A stretch of 64,000 nt of DNA, from contig BQKZ01000084.1 in NCBI GenBank assembly GCA_036244855.1, positions 13,515 to 77,514 on the forward strand, in the 5' to 3' direction. The first letter of the stretch is position 1. Every line of letters starts with the position of its first letter. Shown one piece after another: positions 12,326-22,905 of this stretch. The DNA comes from Temnopleurus reevesii. Lineage: Eukaryota > Echinodermata > Echinoidea > Temnopleuroida > Temnopleuridae. Below the pieces are notes generated by a model. The model saw only the letters and a program-made list of their open reading frames with translations. It was not told the origin of the DNA and ran no database searches. A program made the translations under genes and the position numbers.

Positions 12326-13189
12326 CTAGTCAGAATCGCTTCCTGCGAGTAAATGGTTTGAAGACTCCTTGTTGTTACCGAGTAGTTTGACCTCTAGTTC
12401 CTCAGGACCGTTACTCATCTGGGCGTAACGAACAGACGAAAACCCGCAGATCTTAAGCACGAGTTTCGTGACGCCGTAAACGAAGAAGAGCAGGAGCATG
12501 TCGACGAGAATGTGCCACGTGAACATCACCGTTGTAAACATCACGTTGAGATGGTCTTCTGGGTCCCACGGCTCGCCTGACGGAGGGATGTAAAGAACGA
12601 TTCCAACGTGCCAGAACCAAGTCCCCTGCACCAACGTGAAAACGATACGGATGAGCGTCAGCAAGTTGTCCTGTGGGCGCCAAACTTCTCCCGCCGTCGC
12701 CAAGAAGCACGTGAAGATGGCCACCACAAGCATCGAATGGAGCTGCACGTCCAGATCACTTCGGCCATGGGTGTGGAAATAAAACAGGAACGCCTCCACG
12801 GCATACGCCAGAGCGCCAAACACCTTCTCGAATTTCACCGCAGACGGCATGCAACTCTTTCCCAGAACCATGACGGCACCGTAAAGCGCAAAATACGTGT
12901 ACATCGTAACATGCTGCCATTCGACTTGATGTTTCCAATGACCCTCGCTGTCGATAAGAGTCCATTTTGGATGGGGATACATCATTTCCCCTATGAAACC
13001 CACGACGCCACCAAACACTATCAACGCACCTTCTATAGGGACGCGATTTATGCAGTACATAAGCCGAGACCGCGGGCGCTGTCGGCCGTTATCGAGGACC
13101 ACCTTCGTATACACATACTGCATCGTCCACCAGATGGAGACGATGATGAAAAAAGCTCCCGGTAACGCATGTCCAATAAAAGTACCCAT
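12326..13189 (-). CDS. TMEM45 family multi-pass membrane protein (DUF716), single exon
   Basis: The ORF encodes 287 residues. The start MGTFIGHALPGAFFIIVSIW matches the N-terminus of vertebrate TMEM45A/B (M.NF.GHALPG.FF.I), which fixes the start codon; the context AAGATGG has A at -3 and G at +4. About seven hydrophobic segments are seen near residues 8-27, 52-70, 93-111, 122-140, 149-168, 177-200 and 217-245. Family motifs include FHTHGRSDLDVQLH (residues 138-151), LVQGTWFWHVGIVLYIPP (186-203), and W.P.DH.N.MF with F.WH (208-226). The tail is polar. TMEM45 proteins are reported in Golgi, lysosome or plasma membrane and their biochemical role is poorly known. The ORF is GC-richer than its surroundings and has no introns. 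The plus-strand ORF opposite is a shadow. Confidence 0.94.
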   Translation of the reverse strand: MGTFIGHALPGAFFIIVSIWWTMQYVYTKVVLDNGRQRPRSRLMYCINRVPIEGALIVFGGVVGFIGEMMYPHPKWTLIDSEGHWKHQVEWQHVTMYTYFALYGAVMVLGKSCMPSAVKFEKVFGALAYAVEAFLFYFHTHGRSDLDVQLHSMLVVAIFTCFLATAGEVWRPQDNLLTLIRIVFTLVQGTWFWHVGIVLYIPPSGEPWDPEDHLNVMFTTVMFTWHILVDMLLLFFVYGVTKLVLKICGFSSVRYAQMSNGPEELEVKLLGNNKESSNHLLAGSDSD

Positions 13190-14940
13190 CTTCAGTCTTT
13201 TCCTCTACCTTAATAAGATGGATTTCGTAAATAAACTATGGCACAAGATGAACAGAACGAAGCGTTTTACGTTTTCATTTACACCAGCGCAGACGACTGT
13301 AATTTAGTGTAATATCCCGAGCTCTCTTACTGGCGCCCCGTTATGCGAATACCACAGATATGTATTGAGAGAGAGGAGCTGAATGAGTATTGTATACCAT
13401 TCGCTAAATGCATCTACACCCATTGAAGGCACCCAACCGCAAATTCTTGTTCATTCATCCTTTCGAGGCGCGGGGATTTATCATTTGTCATACGGTTATC
13501 ATTCAACCCATCCCTCATTACATGTTTTATTGTGTCCATTCTATAATATTTGACTTGCGTGATTAGGGTCCTGTAACATAAACGATGCAATTATACTTAC
13601 GATAAATATATAAGTATGTGGCAAAACTTGTGTTACAGGCTCAAGTTCATAAAAGAAACCATCAGATAAACACTTCAGTTACATAAAACTCTTTTTAATT
13701 TGTGAAACAAGGTCAAGATTCTTATACGTTTAAGAGTTTGGTAGTCATGGTTTCCTTCTCATTATGAAAATGAAAGATAACATTGAGGGTTTAAAAAAAA
13801 CTCGGATATAAACACTTCAGTTACAAAAATCACTTTTTAATTTGTCAATTAACAAAGACACAAACTCTTGAACGTGGGTTTGGTTTAAAATGATTTCCTT
13901 TTCATTAATATGCAATTGAAGAAAAATAACATCGAGGGTTTAAAGAAAATAAATAAACACTTCAGTTATTTAAAGATTTTTTTTAATTTGTCAAACAAGG
14001 TCAAAGACTCTCATACGTTTAAGAGTTTAGCCGTCATATATTCCTTTTAATTATGCAAATTAAAGATAAACTTGAATTTCGTGAGTGAACGGAAATGTCT
14101 TAAATCAATTCAGTTCATTTTTACTAATCTATTACACAACAGATGTGGTCGCAAAAACGGTAGATACGATAAAGAAATGACGATCAGTTTAAAATCCAAA
14201 ATTGTTATGAAGGTGAACTTCTGAGTAGCAACCGATATATACGAGAGATTCATAATGTAGTCAATTTCCATGTGAACGCCTTAAACGTTCAATGAGGAAG
14301 TATTTACTCGCATTTTAATAATTCTTGTTGCTAGGTCGGACAAGCTTCGCAATTTGTCCAAATATGCCGGTTTACCATAAATAGTTCAAATGTATGCACG
14401 TTTATTGCCAACGAACGTAGTTACCTGAAATAGGCGGATTTACAAAGAGATGCAAATTTAATGCATTATATTTCTAACACAAAAGGTTGTCCTTTACAAC
14501 CCTAAAGCTTGCCTGAGGCTGGCCCGACATCGGAACAAGTAATGTTTGCAAACTGAATTCCAATTATTGTGGTCTTATAGACCACTTTCGGAATGTATTC
14601 AAATTTTATGCACGCTTCTTTGTCAAACACACAATGACAAAATATTTGTTCACCTGATATAGAATAATCGTATTTCAGAAGAAGAAATGTGGAAAGCATG
14701 TAATGGTTGTTGCTAGGTTGGTCAAGCTACAATGTTTGTCCAACCTAGTAACGTTAATGTATGCAAGTGGCATTCTGAGTATTCTATGTTCATTATTTTC
14801 TGACAGGTGAATAAACAGTTCGTTTTGGGGCAAATCTGAATAAATTTGAAAACATTACGAAAATGGTTTATTGTTATCAACTGGTTTAAGGAACTACGTA
14901 CATGAATTTGAATATATTAGTCAAACCGCCTATAGAATCT
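13190..14940. other. Intergenic DNA upstream of TMEM45
   Basis: The TMEM45 promoter should lie at the left end, but no clear TATA or initiator is seen. Three short related segments near 13,640-14,060 repeat AAACACTTCAGTTA...CTTTTTAATTTGT...CATACGTTTAAGAGTTT. A copy of the AAAGGTTGT repeat lies at 14,425-14,600, flanked by GTTGCTAGGT.GG.CAAGCT sequences at 14,327 and 14,707. Confidence 0.5.
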
Positions 14941-15114
14941 GGGGCCGATTGCACAAAATGGTCTTGGCCGCCTTCTTGCTTAGACGTCTCAACTTCTTGT
15001 GCGACCCTCTTAACATAGATGTATCAACGATTGTGTTTATGTTAAGAAGGCGGCGCAAGAAGCCAAAACAGACTGGCTAGGAAATATAGCCTAGACAATT
15101 CGTGCAAATGGCCC
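14941..15114. mobile_element. Foldback element with GGGGCCGATTGCACAAAATG end
   Basis: The left GGGGCCGATTGCACAAA and the right TTCGTGCAAATGGCCCC are inverted repeats. Inside, AAGAAGGCGGC and GCCGCCTTCTT, and TTAACATA.AT.T and its complement, continue the palindrome. Confidence 0.75.
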
Positions 15115-15812
15115 CAGTTACTGTCGCTATGTCCGAGACTGTTTTGTTTTGTTTTTTTTTTTTTTTTTTTTTTGGGGGGGGGGGGTCAACACTGAACTGA
15201 AATGCTCGGGTTTCAAATTGTAATTGATGATATGAAAGCCGATTTATTTGACTAATTAAACATGTTTGACGACGTTAATCTGTTTTCAGGAATATCAAGC
15301 AAAATAATTATGAAAAGTTAATTCTACTTTCGTCCGTCATGAGTACCAAGCTAATTAATTTGATTCATATTTAGAATCCATGACAGCCCAACTCGTTACA
15401 GATTTCTTTTGCCATCGTTAACCACAGGGAATAATTTCCTGAAACGTTTTCACTTTAAAAGAATGAAATAACTAAAAAGCTTGTTTTCCCACCAACCGAC
15501 CCTGTTTTTTTTTTTTTTTAAATGGCATTGGAAGACATCCAAACGTTTTTTGCCGGATTATGCTCCTGAACACCGAATCATTGGTTGAAAAAAAATGGAA
15601 AAATAGATTAAATGAATGAAAGTAAGAAATAAAAAGTCTTCATTTCTTTTACATTTCATTATTTTAACATGAGCCTTATATAGCACCCATTCATCCATTG
15701 TCTGGATTTGTTATCGTTATTTTCAAGAATTTTGGTATTATTATATCTAGAGGTGTCGGAGGATATGCGCGAGGCGCCCATTTTGTTGATTTCCTGACTC
15801 TCTTTTAGACTA

Positions 15813-15815
15813 ATT

Positions 15816-15885
<70 letters not shown>

Positions 15886-16243
15886 CAATCATCATCCTTA
15901 TCATCATCATCAGCAGCAGCAGCAGCAGAATCATGATCATTATCACCATCATCATCTTTATCTTCTTATCATCATCATCATCATCATCATTATCATCACC
16001 TTCACCATGAGATCATAATCAACATCATTATCATCATCCTTATCATTACCACCAATACCAGCACCACCATTATCATCATCATCATCTTTATCTTCTTCTT
16101 CATCATTATCAAGATGATAATCACTTTCTCCCAAACTCATTATCATCATCATTTTGACCACCATCACAACCATCACCACCACCACAGCCATCATCATCAT
16201 CAACATCAACATCATCATTATCATAATCATCATTATCATCGTT

Positions 16244-16275
<32 letters not shown>

Positions 16276-16430
16276 AATCACCACCAGTACCAACATCATT
16301 ACAATCACCATCATCATTTTAATCAACGTGAAAATCATCACTGTTGTCATCATCATAACAATCCTCTTCATTATACAACCACCATTAACAACGAAACCAA
16401 TATCATCATCAATCCCACTTTCCTCCTGTA
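15813..16430. repeat. (ATC)n microsatellite, allele on contig 1-16,646
   Basis: A pure ATC run at about 15,820-15,885 is followed by imperfect ATC/ACC tracts. Long His, Ile or Met ORFs on both strands are artefacts. The homologous tract at 17,300-18,050 has a different arrangement, as expected of two alleles. Confidence 0.95.
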
Positions 16431-16647
16431 ATGATCATTATTACCACTTAAGATCTTTTGGTTCCCAGCTCATATTGAGACTCGTTGGATAATAATGCTT
16501 AAAAAGAAAAGAATCACAAAACACACATACCAATTTCCAAGTAAATGGTTATTATTACTGTTTAATATACCTCTAACGAGTCATTCTTAATATATATCAA
16601 TAATATATTAGGACAGAAAATATACATTATACAGGATTTAGCTTCAN

Positions 16648-17507
16648 GGGGGGGGGGGGGGGGGGGGGGTCAACACTAAAATGAAGTTCTCGGGTTTCAA
16701 ATTCTAATTGATAAAGCCGATTTATGTGACAAATTGAAAATGTTTGACGACGTTAATCTGTTTTCAGGAATATTAAGCAGAATGATTATGAAAGTTAAGC
16801 ACAGTATTTTACTTTCGTCCGTCATGAATACCAAGCTGATTAATTTGATTCATATATGGAAGCCATTACAGCCAAACTCGTTACAGATTTTATTTGCCAT
16901 TGTTTACCACAGGGGATACCTTCCTTAAACGTTGTCACTTAAGAAAAATATTTAAAAAAAAGGAATAAAAAGCTTGTTTTCCCACCGACCGATGCTTTTT
17001 TTTTAATGGCATTGGAAGGCATCCCAAAATTCTTTTTGCCGGAGTATGATCCTGAACATCGAATCATTGGTGGAAAAAATTGAAGATAAATTGAATTAAT
17101 GAAAGTTAGAAATTAATAAAAAGTCTTCACTTCTTTCACATTTTATCATTTCATCATGAGCCTTTTAGAGCACCCATTCATCTATTCTCTGTGTTTTTTA
17201 TCCTTATTTTCAAGAATTAAAAAAATATACTATATCCAGAGGTGTTGGAGGATATGCGTAAAGATTCAATGTAGTTAATATCCTGACTTTCTCTCAAACT
17301 CGTCATCATCATCATTATTATCATAATCATCATCATCTTCTTATCTTTTATTTTCTTATTATTATGATAATGATAATGATAATCAATTTCTCTCAAACTC
17401 ATCATCATCATCATCGTCATCATCATCATCATCATCATCCCATCATCGCCATCCTGATCATTTTAACCACCACCACCCCAACCATCATCATCAATATAAT
17501 CATCACT

Positions 17508-17547
<40 letters not shown>

Positions 17548-17811
17548 CCATCATAATCATCGCAACCACCAGCACTATCATCATCACCACCATCACCATC
17601 ATCATTAAATTATCATCATTCCCACCACCATCATCATCATCATCTTTATCTCCTCCTTATCATCATCACAATGATGAGGATAATCAATTTCTCTCAAATT
17701 CATCATCTTCATCATTATCATCACCACCACTATCATCATCATCATCATAATCATAATCATCATCATCAACAATATCATCAACATCATCCCCCTTCTCATT
17801 ATTACCACAAC

Positions 17812-17869
<58 letters not shown>

Positions 17870-18050
17870 TTCACCACCATTACCATCACCATTATCTTAA
17901 TCAACATGAACATCATCATCACTGTTGTCATCATTATAATCCTCTTAAAAAACCCCACCATAATCACTATTAGTGTACTTGTCAATATCTCAACATAATC
18001 AATATCATTATACAACCACCATCAACAACACAACCAATATCATCATCACC
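16648..18050. repeat. Second allele of the microsatellite region
   Basis: It begins with a G-run and TCAACACT...GAAG.TCTCGGGTTTCAAATT, matching 15,174 onward (T-run, G-run, TCAACACT...GAAATGCTCGGGTTTCAAATT). It continues through the same flanks (GAATATTAAGCA, CATGAATACCAAGCTGATTAATTTG) to ATC repeats at 17,300-17,960. The two stretches are colinear, so this is an alternative version of 15,174-16,646. Confidence 0.88.
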
Positions 18051-18290
18051 ATTATAATATATCTTATTTACCCAGGATAGCCACATTCAGCTGTAAGCTA
18101 GCTGCTCTTCCAGCGGGCCCTGCATACCATAAATTTATTATTACCCTTCTCCTTTCTTAAATGCCGAGCACCTTGCAAGAAGGCAGATGGTCCCATTTTT
18201 ATAAGTCTTTGGTACGACTTGGCTGGGGATCTAACCCACGACCTTTCGTTCATGGGGCAGACGCTCTACCACTGAGCCACACATGACCGT
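18049..18290 (-). mobile_element. tRNA-derived SINE, present on one haplotype only
   Basis: Read on the minus strand it starts with a tRNA-like head: box A TGGCTCAGTGGTAGAGCG (18,262-18,279) and box B GGTCGTGGGTTAGATCC (18,227-18,243). It ends with a short CTGGGTAAATAAGATATATT tail. Flanks TATCATCATCA (18,038-18,048) and TATCATCGTCA (18,291-18,301) look like a target duplication. The allelic stretch near 16,405 reads straight from CAATATCATCA into ATCCCACTTTCC and lacks the insertion. Confidence 0.88.
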
Positions 18291-18859
18291 TATCATCGTC
18301 AATCCCACTTTCCTCCTGTAATGATCATCATTACTATCATCAATATTACGAGTTACGTCTTTTGGATCCTGGCTCAAATAGAGACTCGTTGGATAATAAT
18401 GCTTAAAAAGAAAAGAATCACAAAACACACATACCAATTTCCAAGTAATTGGTTATTATTACTGTTTAATATACCTCTAACGAGTCATTCTTAATATATA
18501 TCAATAATATATTAGGACAGAAAATATACATTGTATAGGATTTAGCATCAATTATTAATATAGTGGGTGTCTTCTGTACATTTTGAGGTACATCAGTATA
18601 GAAAAAACTTGACAAGATCTTGGAAATGTTATTTATTTGAATTCCACCAAAAGTCCCTGCAATTCCTACTAGACATACTTTACACAAGACAGCAAATTGT
18701 ATACCAGAGCACGGCAAACTGTGACATACATACAATAAGCTATCGATTAAGTACCATTTGAGCAGGTATTTTTCACAGTTCTTCAGCAAGTGGATGAATT
18801 AAATGAGGTGATTTGAAGAATTCGAAGAGGAAATATGCCTAAACTTATCTTCAAAACAC

Positions 18860-19025
18860 AATATAAACTATTTCCGAAAAATTAAGTCCAACACAGACAA
18901 TAGATCCGTACGCCGTGTATTCAGCTGTGCAGACACAACAATGACAAGCCGGTTCCGATTTCAATAGCATTGCAAAAGAGCGTTGAATCTGCGTTCTACT
19001 TAATTTTTCGGAAATAGTTTATATT
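18860..19025. mobile_element. Foldback element with ATATAAACTATTTCCGAAAA ends (haplotype B)
   Basis: The left AATATAAACTATTTCCGAAA, continuing AAATTAAGT, and the right ACTTAATTTTTCGGAAATAG, continuing TTTATATT, are perfect inverted ends around a 110-base core. The haplotype C copy is at 28,053-28,221. Confidence 0.8.
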
Positions 19026-19339
19026 ATGTTTCAATGACATCACAGAACAGAAAACAAAGGTTATGTGAGCTACTGGAAAGAGAAGGAAAACTCTTGAGAG
19101 TAAAGCCGACCGCACACCATAAAACCAGCTTATGATCCCAGTTTTCAAGAAAGCTTAATCAATTTTGGGATAATTAGGCTAACCGGTGCCTGGAATTACA
19201 GTAGAGCTGAAAATCTATATCTATAAAAGATTCAAGCACACATCTTAGAATGCTGCAGTGTAAATTAATATTTACGGAACACGTTCTGGAGCATTTACCC
19301 TGTTACAAGCACAAGTTTCAATCTAAAAAATTCAGAGAA

Positions 19340-19700
19340 AATAAGGTGCCTCATCAAAGCAAATTGGATGAAATTTGATCCTTAGTATCGATCTTGTTGT
19401 TTTCACCATGATAACAGATTTATCACGCTTCTATAAATTAATTAACCTTAGTTTAAAGAATATGCATGGTTATTTCGGAACGTGAAGAATTGATTGTTAA
19501 CGTTATAAACAATCTAAAATAAGGTGCCTCATAAAAGCAATTTGGTGAAATTTGATCCTTAGTATCGATTTTTTGTTGATTTCACAACAATGACAGATTC
19601 GACAAGCTTCTATGAACCAATTTACCTCAGTTTAAGGGACAGGCAGGGTAATTTCGGAACTTATGTTGCAGTTCATTATGAAGAATCAATTAGTAAAGTT
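19340..19700. repeat. Tandem pair of ~180-base units (haplotype B)
   Basis: Both units start with AATAAGGTGCCTCAT.AAAGCAA and share GAAATTTGATCCTTAGTATC and ...TATTTCGGAAC or AATTTCGGAAC. They are repeated at about 28,530-28,885 in haplotype C. Confidence 0.75.
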
Positions 19701-21855
19701 ACAACAGTCGATAACAGATTTGCACAAATTAGTTTCCAATGCTTCTCATAATAACCCACAGACAGCATAATTATGAGGCATTTTGCTCTAAAATGGACAA
19801 AAAATAATCTTAAAAACCTATGACATTGGTTTGGTCCATCAATTTTCAAAGTGAAATGCAGCAAAATTTGATTATTGTATATCATGTCTATTACAGGAAT
19901 GTTAAGATAATAAATTGTTAGTAGAATACTGAGAAAATCCCTAAAATTTTCATTGTATTACTTGTGCAACATGGTTCCATTCTTCAATAGTTATATAAAG
20001 ACAGAATGGATTTTGACATTTTTGGGTAATGAAACATTGGCAAAGGTCTTTGGAAGTTCCTGGAAGAATAGTTATACAAGAATGTATATGTATATGTATT
20101 ATAGAAGGACAATGGAAGTAAAACAAGATTTGTTCTGGAATGGAAAACATGTCAAATTACAGACAAAGCAGTTTACATACATAAACAGAACACAAATAGA
20201 AATATAACAAAATTTAAGAATAGAGAGATATTAGAAGGCAAGGATACATATTAGCGTAGAAAGGAAAATTAATGCAGCACTATAAAATTAAAAGAACAAA
20301 GATAACCTATACTTTGAATAAAATCATATCACTCTACAATGACTATACAATGTCTTATTAACGTTTAAAAAATAAATATACCTTTATATGACTATTTTAC
20401 AAAATGTTAACAAGCCTAATGCATAATTAGGGGTTAGGAAAAGATAATAAGAAATTTATCAAATTGTAGCATATCAAAATTGGAAGCATTATGTTATGTT
20501 TCATACTTTACAATTAAAAAACTCTTTGTTAACTCCATACTTCCTGCAGGAGGTAACTAAATATGGGGAGAGATTTAGAACATTTACACGATTGGCAGCA
20601 ATAAATACCCATTGCCCCACTTGAATCTTCTTCAAATCATTTTAAACAATTATTTATTTCAATTTTATCTAAGAACTTCAGGAAGGGTTAAGATAATCTA
20701 TATCTTTAGCATTTGGTCCAAGGGTAGGAATGTTTACTGTACAGTGGAAGTTGATTACCAGGGCTGCCAACAGTGCAAGAGAAAATTCCAAGATTCATGT
20801 ATTATTTTAGCTGTCATGGTGGAACATATAGCAAAGCAAAAAATACATTTATAGCAAAAATCAATAGAATAAAGCCTACAAATTTCCAAGCAACTGATAC
20901 CAATCCCTTTATTCATCAGAAATACAGTTTTTTAAACAACTGAAATAGCATGAACAAATGCCTTTCTTCTTTAAAAATAAAATCCAAAGGTCCCTGCTAA
21001 TATATGCACTGGTGAAGAGAATTATTTTTCACTCTAAAAAAATATTCAAAGCAATAAATATCATTGTTGCATGGACCACCTCGCGAAATAGAAATAAATG
21101 AAAATGTCTCATACACTGTTGGCAGCCTTAATTCCACAAAGAGGTAAAAGAACAGGATTGTCATATAAAAAGGTGATTTCAGAAATCCAGGTTCTTTGTT
21201 TTCATTCACTTGGTTATCACGAATGGGATAAAGTAAAATCCACAGAACATAGAAGGTTCCAACTATTCGAGGATAGCTAAACTCTGTGATTTTTCTATCG
21301 TGAATTTCCAAAATGCTGGGAAAAACTATGTCAACGCCATTCACTCATTCCATACTATTGTGACGCATTCTCTATCAATATTGACCATTGTCGGTGTCAA
21401 GATTCTCACTATTTCTGGAGTAAAATATTCCTTGCTTTTTCCCTGATTTGAGGGATTTTTTAAAATCAAAGGCCCTGACTTTTCCATGACTGGAAAAAGT
21501 GGAACTAGTTTTCAAGATAGTGTGGGAACCTTGCATCGGGATTATCAAAACAATATTCATTGCATGACATAAATTGACAACAAATCAGAGTGTACCGTCT
21601 GTCTCTTTAAGAAGTGACGGTAGCCAAAGGGTAATGTTGCACGAAACAATCACTATATTTGTATTTTCATTGAAATGGGTTATATAGAATTAACCTGCGT
21701 TACAAAAGGATAGCCTTTTGTTTCGTTGCTATGTTGGGGCTTCTTTATTCTCCAAAAGAAGGACATAATATAAACTTTTTAAGAACGAGTTTCGAAGTAG
21801 TTGAAACTTCTCCAGCGAAAGAAACTATATAAAGTTAGGGTTAATATAAGATTTG

Positions 21856-22216
21856 GGTCAATCACGGTTCTTTATCTCCATGCAACACTACCCCTTGGCT
21901 ACCGCCAATTCGCGAAAACATGGATGATAGGTAGGACAACCAACAGACTGTTCTTGGTGTCCTCATTTGTATTGTTCTACAAAATGGTCAACTGAGACAA
22001 CACATAAAACCACTCTATAATGTGTATAGAGTATAGAGGATAGCCCTTGAATTGCTGCTTTGTAAGGACTTATTTATTTTCATGCAACAGTACCCTTTGG
22101 CTACCGTCATCTGGTTAAAACATGGATATGTTGGACAACCAACAGACTGTTCTTGGTAACCTCATTTGTTCTAAAAAAAAATGGCCCACTGGGACATCAC
22201 ACAAAACCACTCTATA
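21856..22216. repeat. Two-unit tandem repeat downstream of rhotekin
   Basis: Units at about 21,856-22,019 and 22,067-22,216 share CATGCAACA.TACCC.TTGGCT, GACAACCAACAGACTGTTCT and the AAACCACTCTATA end. This extends the pattern of short tandem duplications in the 3' flank. The block is repeated at 31,045-31,405 in haplotype C. Confidence 0.7.
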
Positions 22217-22668
22217 CTGCATGGAATATAGTCGAAAGAACAAAATAGTGAAATAAACCACCTCCCCAGTCGGTAGCACATAATTTTTTTGTCTTCTAAG
22301 TTTATGGAGATCAATGATGTCCCCGGCTGCTGACTAAACTAACGCAAGTCAAGCAGTGGCCTATTTCACAAGAATGCCGGCTAAACTGTAGAGAAGGGAA
22401 AGGAAAGAGGGGCGGCGGCGATGGAATCGAAAACCACTCTATACGCTGTGAAATATAGTCCATATGACCAAATCGTGAAATAAGCCACGTCTCTAGTCCC
22501 TCACACATCTTCTTTGTGCTCCAAGTCTATGGAGGTCAATGAGGTCCCCAGCTGCTGACTTAATAAACGCAAATCTACAGATCAGTGGACTATTTCATGA
22601 GAATGCCATCTAAACTGTAGTTTCCTTTGGAGAAGGGAACGGAAAGAGAGGCGGTGACGAAATCGAAG
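22203..22668 (-). repeat. Tandem duplication of rhotekin 3' UTR and stop region (haplotype B)
   Basis: Two units, about 22,203-22,430 and 22,430-22,668 (period ~227 bases), share the AAACCACTCTATA start, the GTGAAATAA and CAATGAGGTCCCC-type middle, and the TAAACTGTAG plus GAAGGGAA end. The upper unit contains the real stop codon. The lower carries a matching SPPPLFPFPS-like stretch around 22,390-22,420 that is no longer part of the reading frame. The same structure appears at 31,392-31,857. Confidence 0.8.
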
Positions 22669-22905
22669 ACGTAGACGACAGCGTGGACATGGTAGATGAT
22701 GTCGGTGGGGAGGATTCGGAAGGAGGCTGCACGGGTCTCTTGAAAGGAAGAAGAGGCGACGATGAAAGCGATGACGAAGAGGATGATGACGACGTGCAGG
22801 GCACGGCCATGCTCTGTGATCTCAGCTTGCGTCGGCTGCGGAGGTTGCTGGCTGGAGACGATCCCTGGAAGACATTCTCATCATTGTCTTCTCTGTCTGG
22901 CGAAA
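22610..22905 (-). CDS. rtkn: Rhotekin terminal exon (Ser/Pro-rich tail and stop), haplotype B
   Basis: This is the 296-base coding part of the last exon, phase 1 in, after a tttatcacag acceptor. It encodes VSPDREDNDENVFQGSSPAS, a basic NLRSRRKLRSQS stretch, a poly-Ser run and a Ser/Pro/Thr tail ending PSPKETTV, then TAG at 22,610-22,612. The basic RSRRKLRSQS and Ser-rich tail suggest a phosphorylated, disordered C-terminus. The terminal T-T-V resembles a class I PDZ-binding motif (S/T-x-V), as in some vertebrate rhotekins ending S-P-V. The 3' end of this exon is tandemly duplicated just downstream. Confidence 0.85.

Larger units (their letters stand above)
18320..22609. other. Rhotekin 3' flank, haplotype B
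   Basis: This is non-coding sequence downstream of the rhotekin stop codon. It holds the 3' UTR near 22.2-22.6 kb, tandem repeats and a foldback element. Short ORFs recur identically in the haplotype C copy (27.5-31.8 kb), which reflects sequence duplication rather than coding selection. Confidence 0.6.

Noticed and set aside
12608..13165. 185-residue plus-strand ORF
   Set aside because: It is antisense to TMEM45, whose frame has clear family motifs. The ORF shows no recognisable protein features.
15659..18015. Long His-, Ile- and Met-rich ORFs on both strands
   Set aside because: They are translations of the (ATC)n microsatellite in different frames, with no complex sequence.
18049..18290. 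Possible tRNA gene
   Set aside because: A and B boxes are present, but the sequence does not fold as a full tRNA and continues into a SINE body and tail with target duplications.
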